The notes under the pieces are model-generated. The model was not told the DNA's origin, ran no database searches, and saw nothing but the letters and a program-made list of their open reading frames with translations. Made by a program: the position numbers and the translations under genes. Below, in pieces: positions 9,020 through 17,499 of a stretch of 37,899 nucleotides of DNA. The DNA comes from Pseudomonadales bacterium (GTDB lineage: Bacteria; Pseudomonadota; Gammaproteobacteria; Pseudomonadales; Azotimanducaceae): positions 1-37,899 of the forward strand of contig JAQWIX010000084.1 of NCBI GenBank assembly GCA_029248675.1, in the 5' to 3' direction. Each line of letters starts with the position of its first letter. Position 1 is the stretch's first letter.

Positions 9020-9559
9020 ATGCACATGCAAGAAAAACTAAAAAACCTGCTGGGCGTGCTAGTAAGCGCAGTGATCATTGCAGGGTGTGCCAGTACCGCC
9101 ACAGAGCCGGTTGAACAACAACCAGCTGAAGATGTCGTGGAAGTGGTTGAAGTAGTCGAGGTTGAGGTAGAAGAAGCTGTTGCTGGCTTTGCTGCGGATA
9201 ACCGCACCCCACTAGATGCTGCGGGCAATCCGGTTTCCAGAACGTTTTATTTTGATTTCGATCAGTCCGTGGTCAGCCCTGCAGATTTCGCAGCACTCGA
9301 GGTGCATGCCCAAATCCTGGCTGCGAACCCTGGTCGTCGCGTGGTCATAGCCGGACACTGCGATCAGCGCGGTACCCGGGAATACAACTTGGCTCTAGGC
9401 GAGCGTCGTGCTCAGTCCATCAGCGCCATTTTAATCGCCGCTGGCGTTAACGCGCGTCAGATTGAAGAAGTAAGCTACGGTGAAGAGCAATTGGCGGATC
9501 CTGCCAATACCAGCCGTGCATGGGCATTGAATCGTCGAGCCGTGGTTTCCTACCGTTAA
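9020..9559 (+). CDS. pal: peptidoglycan-associated lipoprotein Pal
   Basis: Pal (179 aa) is an outer-membrane lipoprotein that grips peptidoglycan and is moved by Tol. The lipoprotein signal peptide ends in the lipobox IIAGC, and the Cys near residue 23 would be acylated. An unusual acidic linker of alternating Val and Glu covers about residues 36-55. The OmpA-like domain then begins at TFYFDFDQSVV and includes GHCDQRGTREYNLALGERRA, the peptidoglycan-binding region. TAGGAG at 9008-9013 supports the ATG at 9020; a second ATG at 9026 is also possible. It is probably transcribed both from the tol operon and from its own promoter. Confidence 0.96.
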   Translation: MHMQEKLKNLLGVLVSAVIIAGCASTATEPVEQQPAEDVVEVVEVVEVEVEEAVAGFAADNRTPLDAAGNPVSRTFYFDFDQSVVSPADFAALEVHAQILAANPGRRVVIAGHCDQRGTREYNLALGERRAQSISAILIAAGVNARQIEEVSYGEEQLADPANTSRAWALNRRAVVSYR

Positions 9560-9583
9560 GCGGCTCGGACTAGTTGGATAGCG

Positions 9584-10504
9584 ATGATTAGAAAGCAGGC
9601 CAAGGAGCGCAAAGCGAGCAACACCCCCGGGATTATGTCGTTAAAGCAGGCAGCCCGGGCCGCTGGTTTTTCTTTGGTCTTCGCTGCCAGCGCCAGTTTT
9701 GCAGCCATACCAGTAGAGGACTCGCTCTTGCGCGCTGCGGCGGAACTGGATACCCGAACATACAGCGAAGCAGAGGAAGCTGATTTGTGGGCCAGTGCAG
9801 GCCAAGGTTCTGGGAGTGCTAGCGCCCAAGCAAGTGACGCTCCTTTACTCTATCAGGTTCAGGTGTTTCAGCAGCAGCTCCGTGAACTCAGCGGTTTGGT
9901 AGAAGAGCAGGCCTACATCATCAAAAAACTGCAAAGGGATCAGCGTGAGCAATACGTTGATCTGGATCGTCGCATTCAAGCCTTGAGTCCAAATCGTCCT
10001 TCGCCCGGGCCAACGGCGGTCCCCGATGATGGCCCAGCAATGTCGGATCCAAGCGGTGCGAGCGTTGCTGAGTCCTCGGTGCCGGCGGTGACGCTGCCCC
10101 AACAAAGCCAAGTCACTGAAACCAAACCTTCCAATGAACGTGAAGCCTATGGTCAGGCCATCCAGTGGATGCGTGATAAGCGCTTTGAAGACTCCACGCG
10201 AGCTTTACAGGATTTGATTGTTGATTACCCCAACGGCCAGTTCACACCCAATGCGTTCTATTGGCTGGGCGAGTTACAGTTGGCCACTGGCGAGCGAGAG
10301 ACGGCTCGTCAGAATTTTGTACAGGTGGTGCGGCTGTATCCTGACCATCAAAAGGTGCCCGATGCGCTTTATAAACTAGGGGTAATTTACTACCAGCTGG
10401 GCGATGACCAAGAAGCGCGCCGATATCTAGAGCAGGTACAAAAAGAGCACCCTCAAAGCTCCGCTGGCACATTGGCAGCGCGATACTTGGCTGAGATGGA
10501 GTGA
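9584..10504 (+). CDS. cpoB: cell division coordinator CpoB (YbgF)
   Basis: CpoB (306 aa) is a periplasmic protein that links Tol-Pal with peptidoglycan synthesis at the septum. The start at 9584 gives a long basic N-terminus before the signal sequence (SLVFAASASFA), so an in-frame ATG at 9635 is a possible alternative, although only the first has a GGA upstream. A trimerising coiled coil covers about residues 85-130 (QVFQQQLRELSGLVEEQ). A Pro/Ser-rich linker follows, then three TPR repeats from about residue 185 (AYGQAIQWMRDKRFEDS, NAFYWLGELQLATGE, ALYKLGVIYYQLGDD). This is the standard family architecture in the standard place after pal. Confidence 0.95.
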   Translation: MIRKQAKERKASNTPGIMSLKQAARAAGFSLVFAASASFAAIPVEDSLLRAAAELDTRTYSEAEEADLWASAGQGSGSASAQASDAPLLYQVQVFQQQLRELSGLVEEQAYIIKKLQRDQREQYVDLDRRIQALSPNRPSPGPTAVPDDGPAMSDPSGASVAESSVPAVTLPQQSQVTETKPSNEREAYGQAIQWMRDKRFEDSTRALQDLIVDYPNGQFTPNAFYWLGELQLATGERETARQNFVQVVRLYPDHQKVPDALYKLGVIYYQLGDDQEARRYLEQVQKEHPQSSAGTLAARYLAEME

Positions 10505-10534
10505 ACTTGCCCGCCGCTTCTCGGCTATAGCACC

Positions 10535-11179
10535 ATGTCGACGCTTCGAATTACTGAAATCTTTTTGTCCTTGCAGGGCGAGGCGAACACCGTTGGCCGC
10601 CCGACGATCTTCGTGCGCCTTACGGGTTGCCCGCTGCGCTGCCAGTATTGTGACAGCGAGTATGCCTTTTCAGGCGGCACCATGATGGGCCTGGACACAA
10701 TTCTTGGCGAAGTGGAGGAACTGGGCGTCCCCCACGTCACCGTTACGGGCGGTGAGCCCCTTGCCCAACCCAATGCCATCGCTCTTATGCAGAAGTTGGT
10801 GGATGCGGGCAAATCGGTTTCTCTCGAGACCAGCGGTGCTCTGAGCGTCGCCGATGTGCCTGCTGGTGTGGTGAAAGTGCTGGACCTTAAAACTCCGGGA
10901 TCTAACGAGTCTCACCGCAACCTTTGGGAAAATCTTGGTCACTTGAATCCCCGGGATCAAATCAAATTCGTGCTCTGCAGCCGAGCTGACTACGACTGGG
11001 CGCGTATGCGCTGTGATGAACACGGTCTCTATGATCGGGTTGGCGATGTACTGTTCTCTCCCAGTCACCACGAGTTAGCGCCTCGGGAACTTGCAGACTG
11101 GATTGTGGCTGACCGCCTGCCGGTGCGCATGCAAATGCAAATGCATAAATTACTCTGGGGCGATGTACCCGGTTATTAG
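10535..11179 (+). CDS. queE: 7-carboxy-7-deazaguanine synthase
   Basis: QueE (214 aa) is a radical SAM enzyme that converts 6-carboxytetrahydropterin to 7-carboxy-7-deazaguanine, a step of queuosine precursor synthesis. The cluster-binding cysteines are Cys32, Cys36 and Cys39 in the CPLRCQYC motif. This CX3CX2C spacing is the classical radical SAM motif. The LRITEIFLSLQGE start and the VTVTGGEPL SAM-binding segment are typical of QueE. It lies between cpoB and queC, in the order seen in pseudomonads. The start ATG at 10535 comes 30 bases after cpoB. Confidence 0.96.
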   Translation: MSTLRITEIFLSLQGEANTVGRPTIFVRLTGCPLRCQYCDSEYAFSGGTMMGLDTILGEVEELGVPHVTVTGGEPLAQPNAIALMQKLVDAGKSVSLETSGALSVADVPAGVVKVLDLKTPGSNESHRNLWENLGHLNPRDQIKFVLCSRADYDWARMRCDEHGLYDRVGDVLFSPSHHELAPRELADWIVADRLPVRMQMQMHKLLWGDVPGY

Positions 11180-11240
11180 GCAGTTTTGATCATTTCACTA
11201 ATGACGAGATTTGCGGCCCTCACCTGACGAATAAGGAATT

Positions 11241-11921
11241 ATGAAAAAAGCAGTTGTTTTGGTTTCGGGTGGTTTGGATTCCGCAACGGTACTGGCCATT
11301 GCCAAGGCCGCAGGCTATGCCTGCTACGCCGTGAGTTTTGACTATGGTCAGCGTCACAGTGCTGAGCTAAATGCGGCGCGACTAGTAGCCGCAAAAGCCG
11401 GCGTTGCCGAACACCGAATCGTCACCATTGATTTGAGTCAGTTTGGCGGCTCAGCTCTAACAGACGAAAACATTGATGTTCCGGAGGCGAATCAGGAGTC
11501 GGTTGAAAGCGACATCCCTATTACCTATGTTCCGGCTCGCAACACAGTGTTCTTATCCTTGGCATTGGCTTGGAGCGAAGTGCTGGATGCTCAAGATATT
11601 TTTCTTGGCGTTAACGCCGTGGACTACTCGGGCTACCCGGACTGTCGCCCTGCTTTTATCGAGTCCTTTGAAACCATGGCGAATCTTGCCACCCGGGCTG
11701 GCGTTGAGGATTATCGACTGACAATCCACGCACCGCTAATCGACCTAACCAAGGCGGAGATCATTCAGCGAGGCGTGGAGTTGGGCGTGGACTATTCGTT
11801 GACGGTTTCCTGCTATCAGGCAGACGACTCAGGCGCGGCCTGCGGCCTGTGCGACTCTTGTTTTTTGCGGCAACAAGGGTTTATCAGCGCCAAAGTGCCA
11901 GATCCCACCCGCTATAAGTGA
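11241..11921 (+). CDS. queC: 7-cyano-7-deazaguanine synthase
   Basis: QueC (226 aa) uses ATP and ammonia to turn 7-carboxy-7-deazaguanine into preQ0, following QueE. The PP-loop motif [13 protein letters not shown] is at residues about 6-18. Four cysteines near the C-terminus (Cys191, Cys201, Cys204 and Cys207) form the zinc site typical of the family. Length agrees with E. coli QueC (231 aa). AAGGAATT precedes the ATG. No preQ1 riboswitch-like structure is obvious in the 61-base gap after queE. Confidence 0.97.
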   Translation: MKKAVVLVSGGLDSATVLAIAKAAGYACYAVSFDYGQRHSAELNAARLVAAKAGVAEHRIVTIDLSQFGGSALTDENIDVPEANQESVESDIPITYVPARNTVFLSLALAWSEVLDAQDIFLGVNAVDYSGYPDCRPAFIESFETMANLATRAGVEDYRLTIHAPLIDLTKAEIIQRGVELGVDYSLTVSCYQADDSGAACGLCDSCFLRQQGFISAKVPDPTRYK

Positions 11922-11951
11922 CACTTCTGCGCAAACCGTCCGCATAAACTC

Positions 11952-11980
11952 TTGTTTCACCCTACGCAGGTGACTACAAT
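11952..11980 (+). promoter_or_regulatory. sigma70 promoter of tRNA-Lys
   Basis: TTGTTT (11952-11957) and TACAAT (11975-11980) are separated by exactly 17 bases. Transcription should start near 11987, about 14 bases before the tRNA. The bases after the -10 box are GC-rich (GCGCACC), the discriminator type linked to stringent control of stable RNA genes. Confidence 0.72.
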
Positions 11981-12000
11981 GCGCACCGCTTTAAAGCTAT

Positions 12001-12076
12001 GGGTCGTTAGCTCAGTTGGTAGAGCACCGGTCTTTTAACCTGTTGGTCCTGGGTTCGAGTCCCAGACGACCCACCA
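12001..12076 (+). tRNA. tRNA-Lys (anticodon UUU)
   Basis: The 76-base gene has a perfect 7-bp acceptor stem (GGGTCGT with ACGACCC), a GCTC/GAGC D-stem, a 5-bp T-stem (CTGGG/CCCAG) with TTCGAGT loop, and an encoded CCA end. The loop CTTTTAA places anticodon TTT at 12034-12036, giving tRNA-Lys. The anticodon stem is odd: CCGGT against CCTGT in normal register leaves positions 27-43 and 31-39 unpaired and 29-41 as G-U. A register shifted by one base pairs better but leaves a six-base loop. A weak hairpin (GCCCAC 12093-12098, GTGGGC 12122-12127) follows and might help termination. Confidence 0.93.
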
Positions 12077-12131
12077 TTTCTATTAAAGCGCTGCCCACAA
12101 ACGCGTAAACACTTGGCAATGGTGGGCTTTG

Positions 12132-12179
12132 CTGTCTAGGCACTGCACGACAGGCCACTGTCTAGGAACTGCAAGACAG
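12132..12179. repeat. tandem duplicate of the selO 3' end
   Basis: Two copies of a 22-base unit, 12132-12153 and 12158-12179, begin CTGTCTAGG and end GACAG. They match at 20 of 22 positions with an offset of 26 bases. The second copy holds the last codons and stop of selO; the first lies just beyond it. Each unit is also a small inverted repeat (CTGTC and GACAG), so the pair may form two hairpins between the tRNA and selO. Confidence 0.75.
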
Positions 12180-13721
12180 CATCGAGCAGCCGCTCCGGTT
12201 CCTTGCCCACTCCGGTCGCTTGGCGGCAAACGCCTCCATACCCTCTTGCCACTGATATGGCCGTTCCAACACCTGCATCCATTGGCTTAGGCGTTGAAAG
12301 TTCCCGCTTTCGGCATCGTCGATGGCAAGTTGGGCAAGATAGTTGCGGGGCACATACAGCGGATTAGTGGCATTCATTGCATCTGCACGCTGCTGATGGC
12401 TTCGTCCCTGTTGCTGAGCGAGGTTCAAATAGTCCCTAAGCCACTGCTGGGTTTGCTGATGAGTATCCAGCGAGATTTGGTCGGGTGCGTAGTAGGCATT
12501 ACTTAATCGATCCGCATCGGATTCGGCGTTTTGCACATCCGCTAGATGCCGGAAAAACAGGATCATATCGGTTTCTGTTTCTGTTAGTAGTTTAAGTAAG
12601 CGGTTGGTCAGTGCCTCATCAAACTCACTCAGCCCAAGTTTGCTGGCCATCATCTGCTGCCACTGTTGTTCATAGGTGGTAGCGAACCCTCCGAGAATGT
12701 CTTCAAGAGGCTTGGTCTCTTCAATCAACGGATATAAAGCATTGGCCAGCTGCAGAAGATTCCACTGAGCGACGGCGGGTTGTTGACCGTAACGGTAGCG
12801 GCGCTGGCCGGCGTCAGTGGTGTTGGGTGTCCAGTCCGGGTCGAAGCCTTCCAGCCAGCCGTAGGGGCCGTAGTCTATGGTCTCGCCGAGGATGGACAAG
12901 TTGTCGGTATTCATCACGCCATGCACAAAGCCCACCCGCATCCAATGCACCATTAATGCGGCGGTACGCTGGCAAACCTCATCAAAGAACGCTAAGTAGC
13001 GACTCTTGGCATCCTGATGGGCTGCTGCAATGGTGGGAAACTCACGGCGGATGACAAAGTCGGTAAAGGTCGCCAACAAATCGGTTTCCTGTCGGGCGGT
13101 GAGCATTTGAAAGTGACCAAAACGCACGAATGAAGAGCTGACTCGACAGACCACGGCGCCGGGCTCGAGGGCCGGATGACCGTCGTAAAGCATGTCTCGC
13201 ATCACTTGTTCGCCAGTGCCCATCAGCGATAGGGCGCGGGTTGTGGGCACCCCAAGGTGATACATGGCCTCAGAGCAGACATATTCGCGCAGTGACGAGC
13301 GCAGTACCGCCAGGCCATCAGCGGTTCGTGAATAAGGCGTTTCGCCAGCGCCCTTGAGTTGCAGCATCAGATGACCGCTGTCGGTTTTTACCTCGCCTAG
13401 ATTAATGGCACGACCATCCCCAAGCTGTCCAGCCCAGTTGCCGAACTGATGGCCGCCATAACAGGTAGCGTGTGGATCCATGCCCGGTAGCAGACGGTTT
13501 CCGGCGAAGGTCTGCACAAAGTCTTCGCTCTGGCATTGTGCTTTGGAAAGCCCCAGCCCGGCCGCGACGGACTCGGAAAAATGCATCAAATAGGGCCCTT
13601 GAACCGGAGTCGGTTCCACCCGAGAAAACAGCGCATTGCGAAGTTGCCGCCGGGCACTGCCTACTTGCGCATCGCCTGGCAGGTCGTTGGTAAAGGCATT
13701 ATCAAAAACTAGGTGCTGCAT
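12162..13721 (-). CDS. selO: protein adenylyltransferase SelO (YdiU)
   Basis: SelO (519 aa) is a pseudokinase-fold enzyme that transfers AMP from ATP to protein hydroxyl groups and is linked to redox stress responses. Family hallmarks include the YGGHQFGNWAGQLGDGRAINLGE region near residue 93, LQLKGAGETPYSR, and HGVMNTDNLSILGETIDYGP, which holds the metal-binding Asn and Asp. The protein ends in SCSS, where the family keeps a conserved Cys (selenocysteine in some homologues). Length is slightly above E. coli YdiU (478 aa). The ATG at 13721 begins the conserved FDNAFTNDLPGD segment. It is convergent with the tRNA and divergent from the P450 gene. Confidence 0.95.
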   Translation of the reverse strand: MQHLVFDNAFTNDLPGDAQVGSARRQLRNALFSRVEPTPVQGPYLMHFSESVAAGLGLSKAQCQSEDFVQTFAGNRLLPGMDPHATCYGGHQFGNWAGQLGDGRAINLGEVKTDSGHLMLQLKGAGETPYSRTADGLAVLRSSLREYVCSEAMYHLGVPTTRALSLMGTGEQVMRDMLYDGHPALEPGAVVCRVSSSFVRFGHFQMLTARQETDLLATFTDFVIRREFPTIAAAHQDAKSRYLAFFDEVCQRTAALMVHWMRVGFVHGVMNTDNLSILGETIDYGPYGWLEGFDPDWTPNTTDAGQRRYRYGQQPAVAQWNLLQLANALYPLIEETKPLEDILGGFATTYEQQWQQMMASKLGLSEFDEALTNRLLKLLTETETDMILFFRHLADVQNAESDADRLSNAYYAPDQISLDTHQQTQQWLRDYLNLAQQQGRSHQQRADAMNATNPLYVPRNYLAQLAIDDAESGNFQRLSQWMQVLERPYQWQEGMEAFAAKRPEWARNRSGCSMLSCSS

Positions 13722-13781
13722 TGGTCGCCATTTGAATGGTTTGAGGGGGTTAAGAGTAATGTGCTTGATCGCGCAACACGA

Positions 13782-13799
13782 ACAAAAATCGACTTTTGT
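13782..13799. promoter_or_regulatory. inverted repeat in the selO/CYP153 divergent region
   Basis: The 6-bp arms ACAAAA and TTTTGT flank a six-base spacer, between the divergent selO and P450 starts. It could be an operator for either gene. The remaining bases of 13722-13866 show no clear -35/-10 pair. Confidence 0.25.
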
Positions 13800-13866
13800 C
13801 CACTCGCTCAGGCGCTGAACTCAGTGTATGTTTTTTCCCGAGGGATGCAGAACAGGAGGAGACAAC

Positions 13867-15105
13867 ATGTCACAAGCCACTGCCACACAGGCATACGATG
13901 CCCACAATACCGCCATTGAAGATTTTGATGTCAGCAGCGCCGGGCTGATGCAAAGCAACCAGCATTGGGAGTTTTTCGCCCGCATGCGTGACGAAGCGCC
14001 AGTGCACTACTGCAAAGACAGCATGTTCGGGCCTTACTGGTCGATTACCCGCTTTGCCGACATCATGGAAATTGAAAAGAACTGGCAGGATTTTTCGTCA
14101 GACTTAGGTATCACCCTGACCGACCGGCCAGAAGACTTTTCTACCCCAAACTTTATCGGTATGGATCCGCCAAAACACGACCAGCAACGTCAGACTGTGC
14201 AAGGCGTGGTGGCGCCGATGAACCTGAAACAGATGGAATCGCTGATACGCCGGCGCGCGGCAGCGATTTTAGATTCCTTGCCCGTTGGCGAGACGTTTAA
14301 CTGGGTGGACTTAGTCTCTATAGAACTCACGACCCAGATGCTTGCGACGATTTTCGACTTTCCGTTCGAGGATCGTTACAAACTGACCTATTGGTCGGAT
14401 ATGGCAACCTCGGGTGAGTTAGCCGGCGGGCCAACACCGGAAGCCGATCGGCGGGCCGCGTTGATGGAGTGTTTGGAGTACTTCACCGACCTGCGCCAAA
14501 AGCGCAGCAACGAGCCGCCGAAGATTGACCTGCTGTCCATGCTGGCTCATGGCAAAGATACCCAGAACATGCCGCCGATGGAGTTTTTGGGCAACTTGAT
14601 TTTGCTGATTGTGGGCGGCAACGACACCACTCGAAATTCCATCTCCGGAGGAGTGCTGGCGCTGAATCAAAACCCAGACGAGTACGAAAAGCTGCGAGCC
14701 GATCACGGCTTAATTCCCAACATGGTCTCAGAAATAATTCGCTGGCAGACGCCGCTAGCATTTATGCGCCGAACGGTGACCCGGGATTTGGAATTTCGCG
14801 GTCAGCAAATGCGCGCTGGCGACAAGGTCGCCATGTGGTATGTCTCGGGCAATCGCGACGAGCGAGTGATACCAGATCCGAACCGTTTTTGGATAGACCG
14901 GCCAAATGCGCGCCACCATTTGTCCTTTGGGTTTGGTCTGCATCGCTGCATGGGTAACCGACTGGCCGAGATGCAGCTTCGGGTGCTGTGGGAAGAGATC
15001 ATGCAGCGCTTTCGTTTTGTAGAAGTCGTCGGCGAGGTAGAGCGAGTTCAATCCAGCTTTGTGCGTGGTTATGCAACCATGCCCGTAACCCTCCATCCTT
15101 GGTAA
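13867..15105 (+). CDS. cytochrome P450, CYP153 family
   Basis: This 412-aa soluble P450 closely follows the pattern of CYP153 enzymes, which hydroxylate the terminal carbon of medium-chain alkanes and related molecules. The I-helix oxygen-activation motif is GGNDTT (250-255), the K-helix ExxR is EIIR (289-292), and the heme ligand is Cys361 in FGFGLHRCMGNRLAE. The family-typical MDPPKHDQQR and NMVSEIIRWQTPLAFMRR segments are present. I prefer the ATG at 13867, with AGGAGGAG just upstream, over an in-frame ATG at 13828. No ferredoxin or ferredoxin reductase gene lies beside it, although many CYP153 operons carry both. The exact substrate cannot be read from the sequence. Confidence 0.93.
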   Translation: MSQATATQAYDAHNTAIEDFDVSSAGLMQSNQHWEFFARMRDEAPVHYCKDSMFGPYWSITRFADIMEIEKNWQDFSSDLGITLTDRPEDFSTPNFIGMDPPKHDQQRQTVQGVVAPMNLKQMESLIRRRAAAILDSLPVGETFNWVDLVSIELTTQMLATIFDFPFEDRYKLTYWSDMATSGELAGGPTPEADRRAALMECLEYFTDLRQKRSNEPPKIDLLSMLAHGKDTQNMPPMEFLGNLILLIVGGNDTTRNSISGGVLALNQNPDEYEKLRADHGLIPNMVSEIIRWQTPLAFMRRTVTRDLEFRGQQMRAGDKVAMWYVSGNRDERVIPDPNRFWIDRPNARHHLSFGFGLHRCMGNRLAEMQLRVLWEEIMQRFRFVEVVGEVERVQSSFVRGYATMPVTLHPW

Positions 15106-15279
15106 GCTCGGGACCTAGAGGGGTTGGTTTAGCGGAACCGTTGGCCGCGATCGATAGAAGAACGCACTGACGGAACCGATGAATTACAAAAATAAAGGCA
15201 ACAAGCCAAAATAATAATGGCAGGGTCGTCTCGGCTAATTCGAGTCGCCCCCAGCCGATAACAATACAGGGGAAGGGAT

Positions 15280-16056
15280 ATGTCGCTGACGCAGTTAAGC
15301 CGGTCGATTGAAGGCTTGGTGGCCATCGTTACTGGAGCGGGTAGTGGCATGGGCGCGGCAACAGCTAAGTTGTTTGCCGATCAAGGCGCCAAGGTTGCCG
15401 CCTTGGACATCAACGAGGTCGGCGTCAACGAGGCGGTGGCAGAGATAACCACCGCTGGCAAAACGGCTAAGGCATGGACGCTGGATTTAGCCGATGGCGA
15501 CGCCATCGCTCGAGTTTTTGGCGATATCGCCGACCACTTTGGCGGCATTGACCTACTTATCAACAACGCCGGTATTTCCATTCCGGCGCCCATCGACCGA
15601 GATGGTTACGACGACGCCTGGGATAAATCGTTAGCAGTGCTGCTCACCGCTCAGCAGCGCGCCATTCGAATCGCGCTACCCTATCTGCGTCAGTCTGCGA
15701 ATCCCCGCATCGTCAACATCGCGTCCACTGAAGGGTTGGGGGCAACCAAGGGCGGTAGTCCATACACAGCAGCTAAACATGGGGTGATTGGTTTAACCCG
15801 TTCATTGGCCGTGGAGCTGGGCGGCGAGGGGATCACCGTTAACTGCATTTGCCCCGGACCCATCAAAACCGGGATGACCGCTGGGATCCCTGACGAGCAG
15901 AAGCAAGTTTTTGCTCGTCGCCGGGTGGCTTTGAAGCGTTATGCAGAGCCAGAGGAAGTGGCTCACGGCACCCTGAACTTTTGCCTGCCTTCGGCAAGCT
16001 TTATGACTGGCGCGGCGTTACCCGTGGATGGTGGATTGACCATTAAAAATGCGTAG
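15280..16056 (+). CDS. short-chain dehydrogenase/reductase
   Basis: This 258-aa classical SDR has the nucleotide-binding motif TGAGSGMG near residue 20, followed by an Asp in ALDIN that favours NAD. The LLINNAG motif and catalytic Ser (NIASTEG) and Tyr-Lys (YTAAKH) are in place. The C-terminal GAALPVDGG motif is typical. A purine-rich AGGGGAAGGG precedes the ATG at 15280. It follows the CYP153 gene by 174 bases in the same direction, so oxidation of an alcohol product is a reasonable guess, not a demonstrated role. Confidence 0.9.
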   Translation: MSLTQLSRSIEGLVAIVTGAGSGMGAATAKLFADQGAKVAALDINEVGVNEAVAEITTAGKTAKAWTLDLADGDAIARVFGDIADHFGGIDLLINNAGISIPAPIDRDGYDDAWDKSLAVLLTAQQRAIRIALPYLRQSANPRIVNIASTEGLGATKGGSPYTAAKHGVIGLTRSLAVELGGEGITVNCICPGPIKTGMTAGIPDEQKQVFARRRVALKRYAEPEEVAHGTLNFCLPSASFMTGAALPVDGGLTIKNA

Positions 16057-16107
16057 GTCTTCAGGTCGCGGCCCGCGTCTCACTATGTCATCTAAGCGGC
16101 AATCCTC

Positions 16108-17499
16108 TTGAGTGGCTCCACAGACAGAGTGCCTTGGTCTACCACCCTGGCCTTCGGTGCTCCGGCCATAGGGGCAGGGTATATGTATTTGATACTCAGC
16201 CTTTATGTGATGAAGTTCTCCACAGATGTGCTGCTCATTGCCCCAGCTGTGATGGGTGCCATATTCAGTTTGTCACGCATCTGGGATGCCATATCGGACC
16301 CCTTGGCGGGCTATCTCAGTGACCGCACGACTTTCCGTTTAGGCCGTCGTCGTACATGGATTTTGGCCAGTTGCCTGCCCATATCCCTTGGTTTTTATGC
16401 GGTATTTGCGCCGCCTTTTTCCATGGAAGGAACCAGCCTGACAATTTGGATGACCATTGCCATTATCGGGTTCTATTCCGCCATGACGCTGTTTTTTGTA
16501 CCCCATATGGCCTTGGGTGCGGAATTGTCTACGGACTACCATGAACGCAGCCGCCTGTTTGGGGTGCGCCACATTTTTTACATTCTTGGCTCAATTTTGT
16601 CTCTGGGCGCCATGTATTTGCTCATCAACGAGGAGTTTTCCCCGGATGGCAATGTGCGACTGCTGGCCCGAGACCTAGCCTTTGTGGCTATCGCCATTAT
16701 GGTGGTGCTAGTGATTTACGCTGTCGTAGTGCTGCGCGAGCGGCCAGAGTTTCAGAACCGCCAGCAGGGTGGACCCTTGCAGGCGTTCCGAGACATTTGG
16801 GGCAACCCTCATGCTCGGCTGCTGATCACCGTGACTTTTATTGAAAACGTCGGCAGCGCCGCCATTGCCGCGCTGACCCTTTACATATCCCAATATGTGG
16901 TCGGTGCTCCAGCCATGGCGCCGCTGATTATTTTGGCCTACATGATCCCATCGTCCCTGTTTGTGCCTATGTGGATTCCACTGTCCAAGCGCTACGGCAA
17001 AATCAAAGTATGGATGGCAGGCATGGTCATGACCGGAGTGTCTTTTGGCGGCATGTTTGTGCTGCCGTTTTTGGATACTCTGGATGAGCGGCTGATGGTA
17101 ATCATCGTGCTCGCGTTTTTTGCCGGCCTAGCTAATGGCTGCGGCGGTACCCTAGGGCCGTCGGTGCAGGGCGATGTGATTGATTTCGATGAGTACCAAA
17201 CCGGTGAGCGCAAAGAAGGCTCCTACTTCGCCGCATGGAACTTTGTGTACAAGAGCGCCCTGGGCGTGATGCTGCTATTAACTGGCTTTGTGCTGGATTT
17301 TGCTGGCTTTGTGCCCAACCAAGAACAAACCATGCAGGTAAAGTTGGCCATGGTCAGCCTGTATGGGCTTTTCCCGCTGGTGTGCTACACCATCGGCGCG
17401 ATTTTATTTAGCCGTTTCAAACTCGATGAAGAGGCTTACGAGGTGATACGCACCGAACTGGATGCCCGGCGCGCCAAAGAGGCGGCTAGCGCCCAGTAA
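16108..17499 (+). CDS. GPH-family (MFS_2) symporter
   Basis: This 463-aa inner-membrane protein has about 12 hydrophobic segments and belongs to the glycoside-pentoside-hexuronide:cation symporter group of the major facilitator superfamily. Supporting motifs are SRIWDAISDPLAGYLSDRT near residue 55, with the conserved DxxxDPxxG-like pattern, FRLGRRRTWI just after it, and GDVIDFDEYQTGERKEGSYFA in the second half. The start is taken as TTG at 16108 because no in-frame ATG precedes the conserved N-terminus. Family members move sugars, but some marine homologues accompany lipid-degradation loci, so the substrate is unknown. Its 3' end overlaps the convergent crotonase gene by 14 bases. Confidence 0.88.
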   Translation: MSGSTDRVPWSTTLAFGAPAIGAGYMYLILSLYVMKFSTDVLLIAPAVMGAIFSLSRIWDAISDPLAGYLSDRTTFRLGRRRTWILASCLPISLGFYAVFAPPFSMEGTSLTIWMTIAIIGFYSAMTLFFVPHMALGAELSTDYHERSRLFGVRHIFYILGSILSLGAMYLLINEEFSPDGNVRLLARDLAFVAIAIMVVLVIYAVVVLRERPEFQNRQQGGPLQAFRDIWGNPHARLLITVTFIENVGSAAIAALTLYISQYVVGAPAMAPLIILAYMIPSSLFVPMWIPLSKRYGKIKVWMAGMVMTGVSFGGMFVLPFLDTLDERLMVIIVLAFFAGLANGCGGTLGPSVQGDVIDFDEYQTGERKEGSYFAAWNFVYKSALGVMLLLTGFVLDFAGFVPNQEQTMQVKLAMVSLYGLFPLVCYTIGAILFSRFKLDEEAYEVIRTELDARRAKEAASAQ

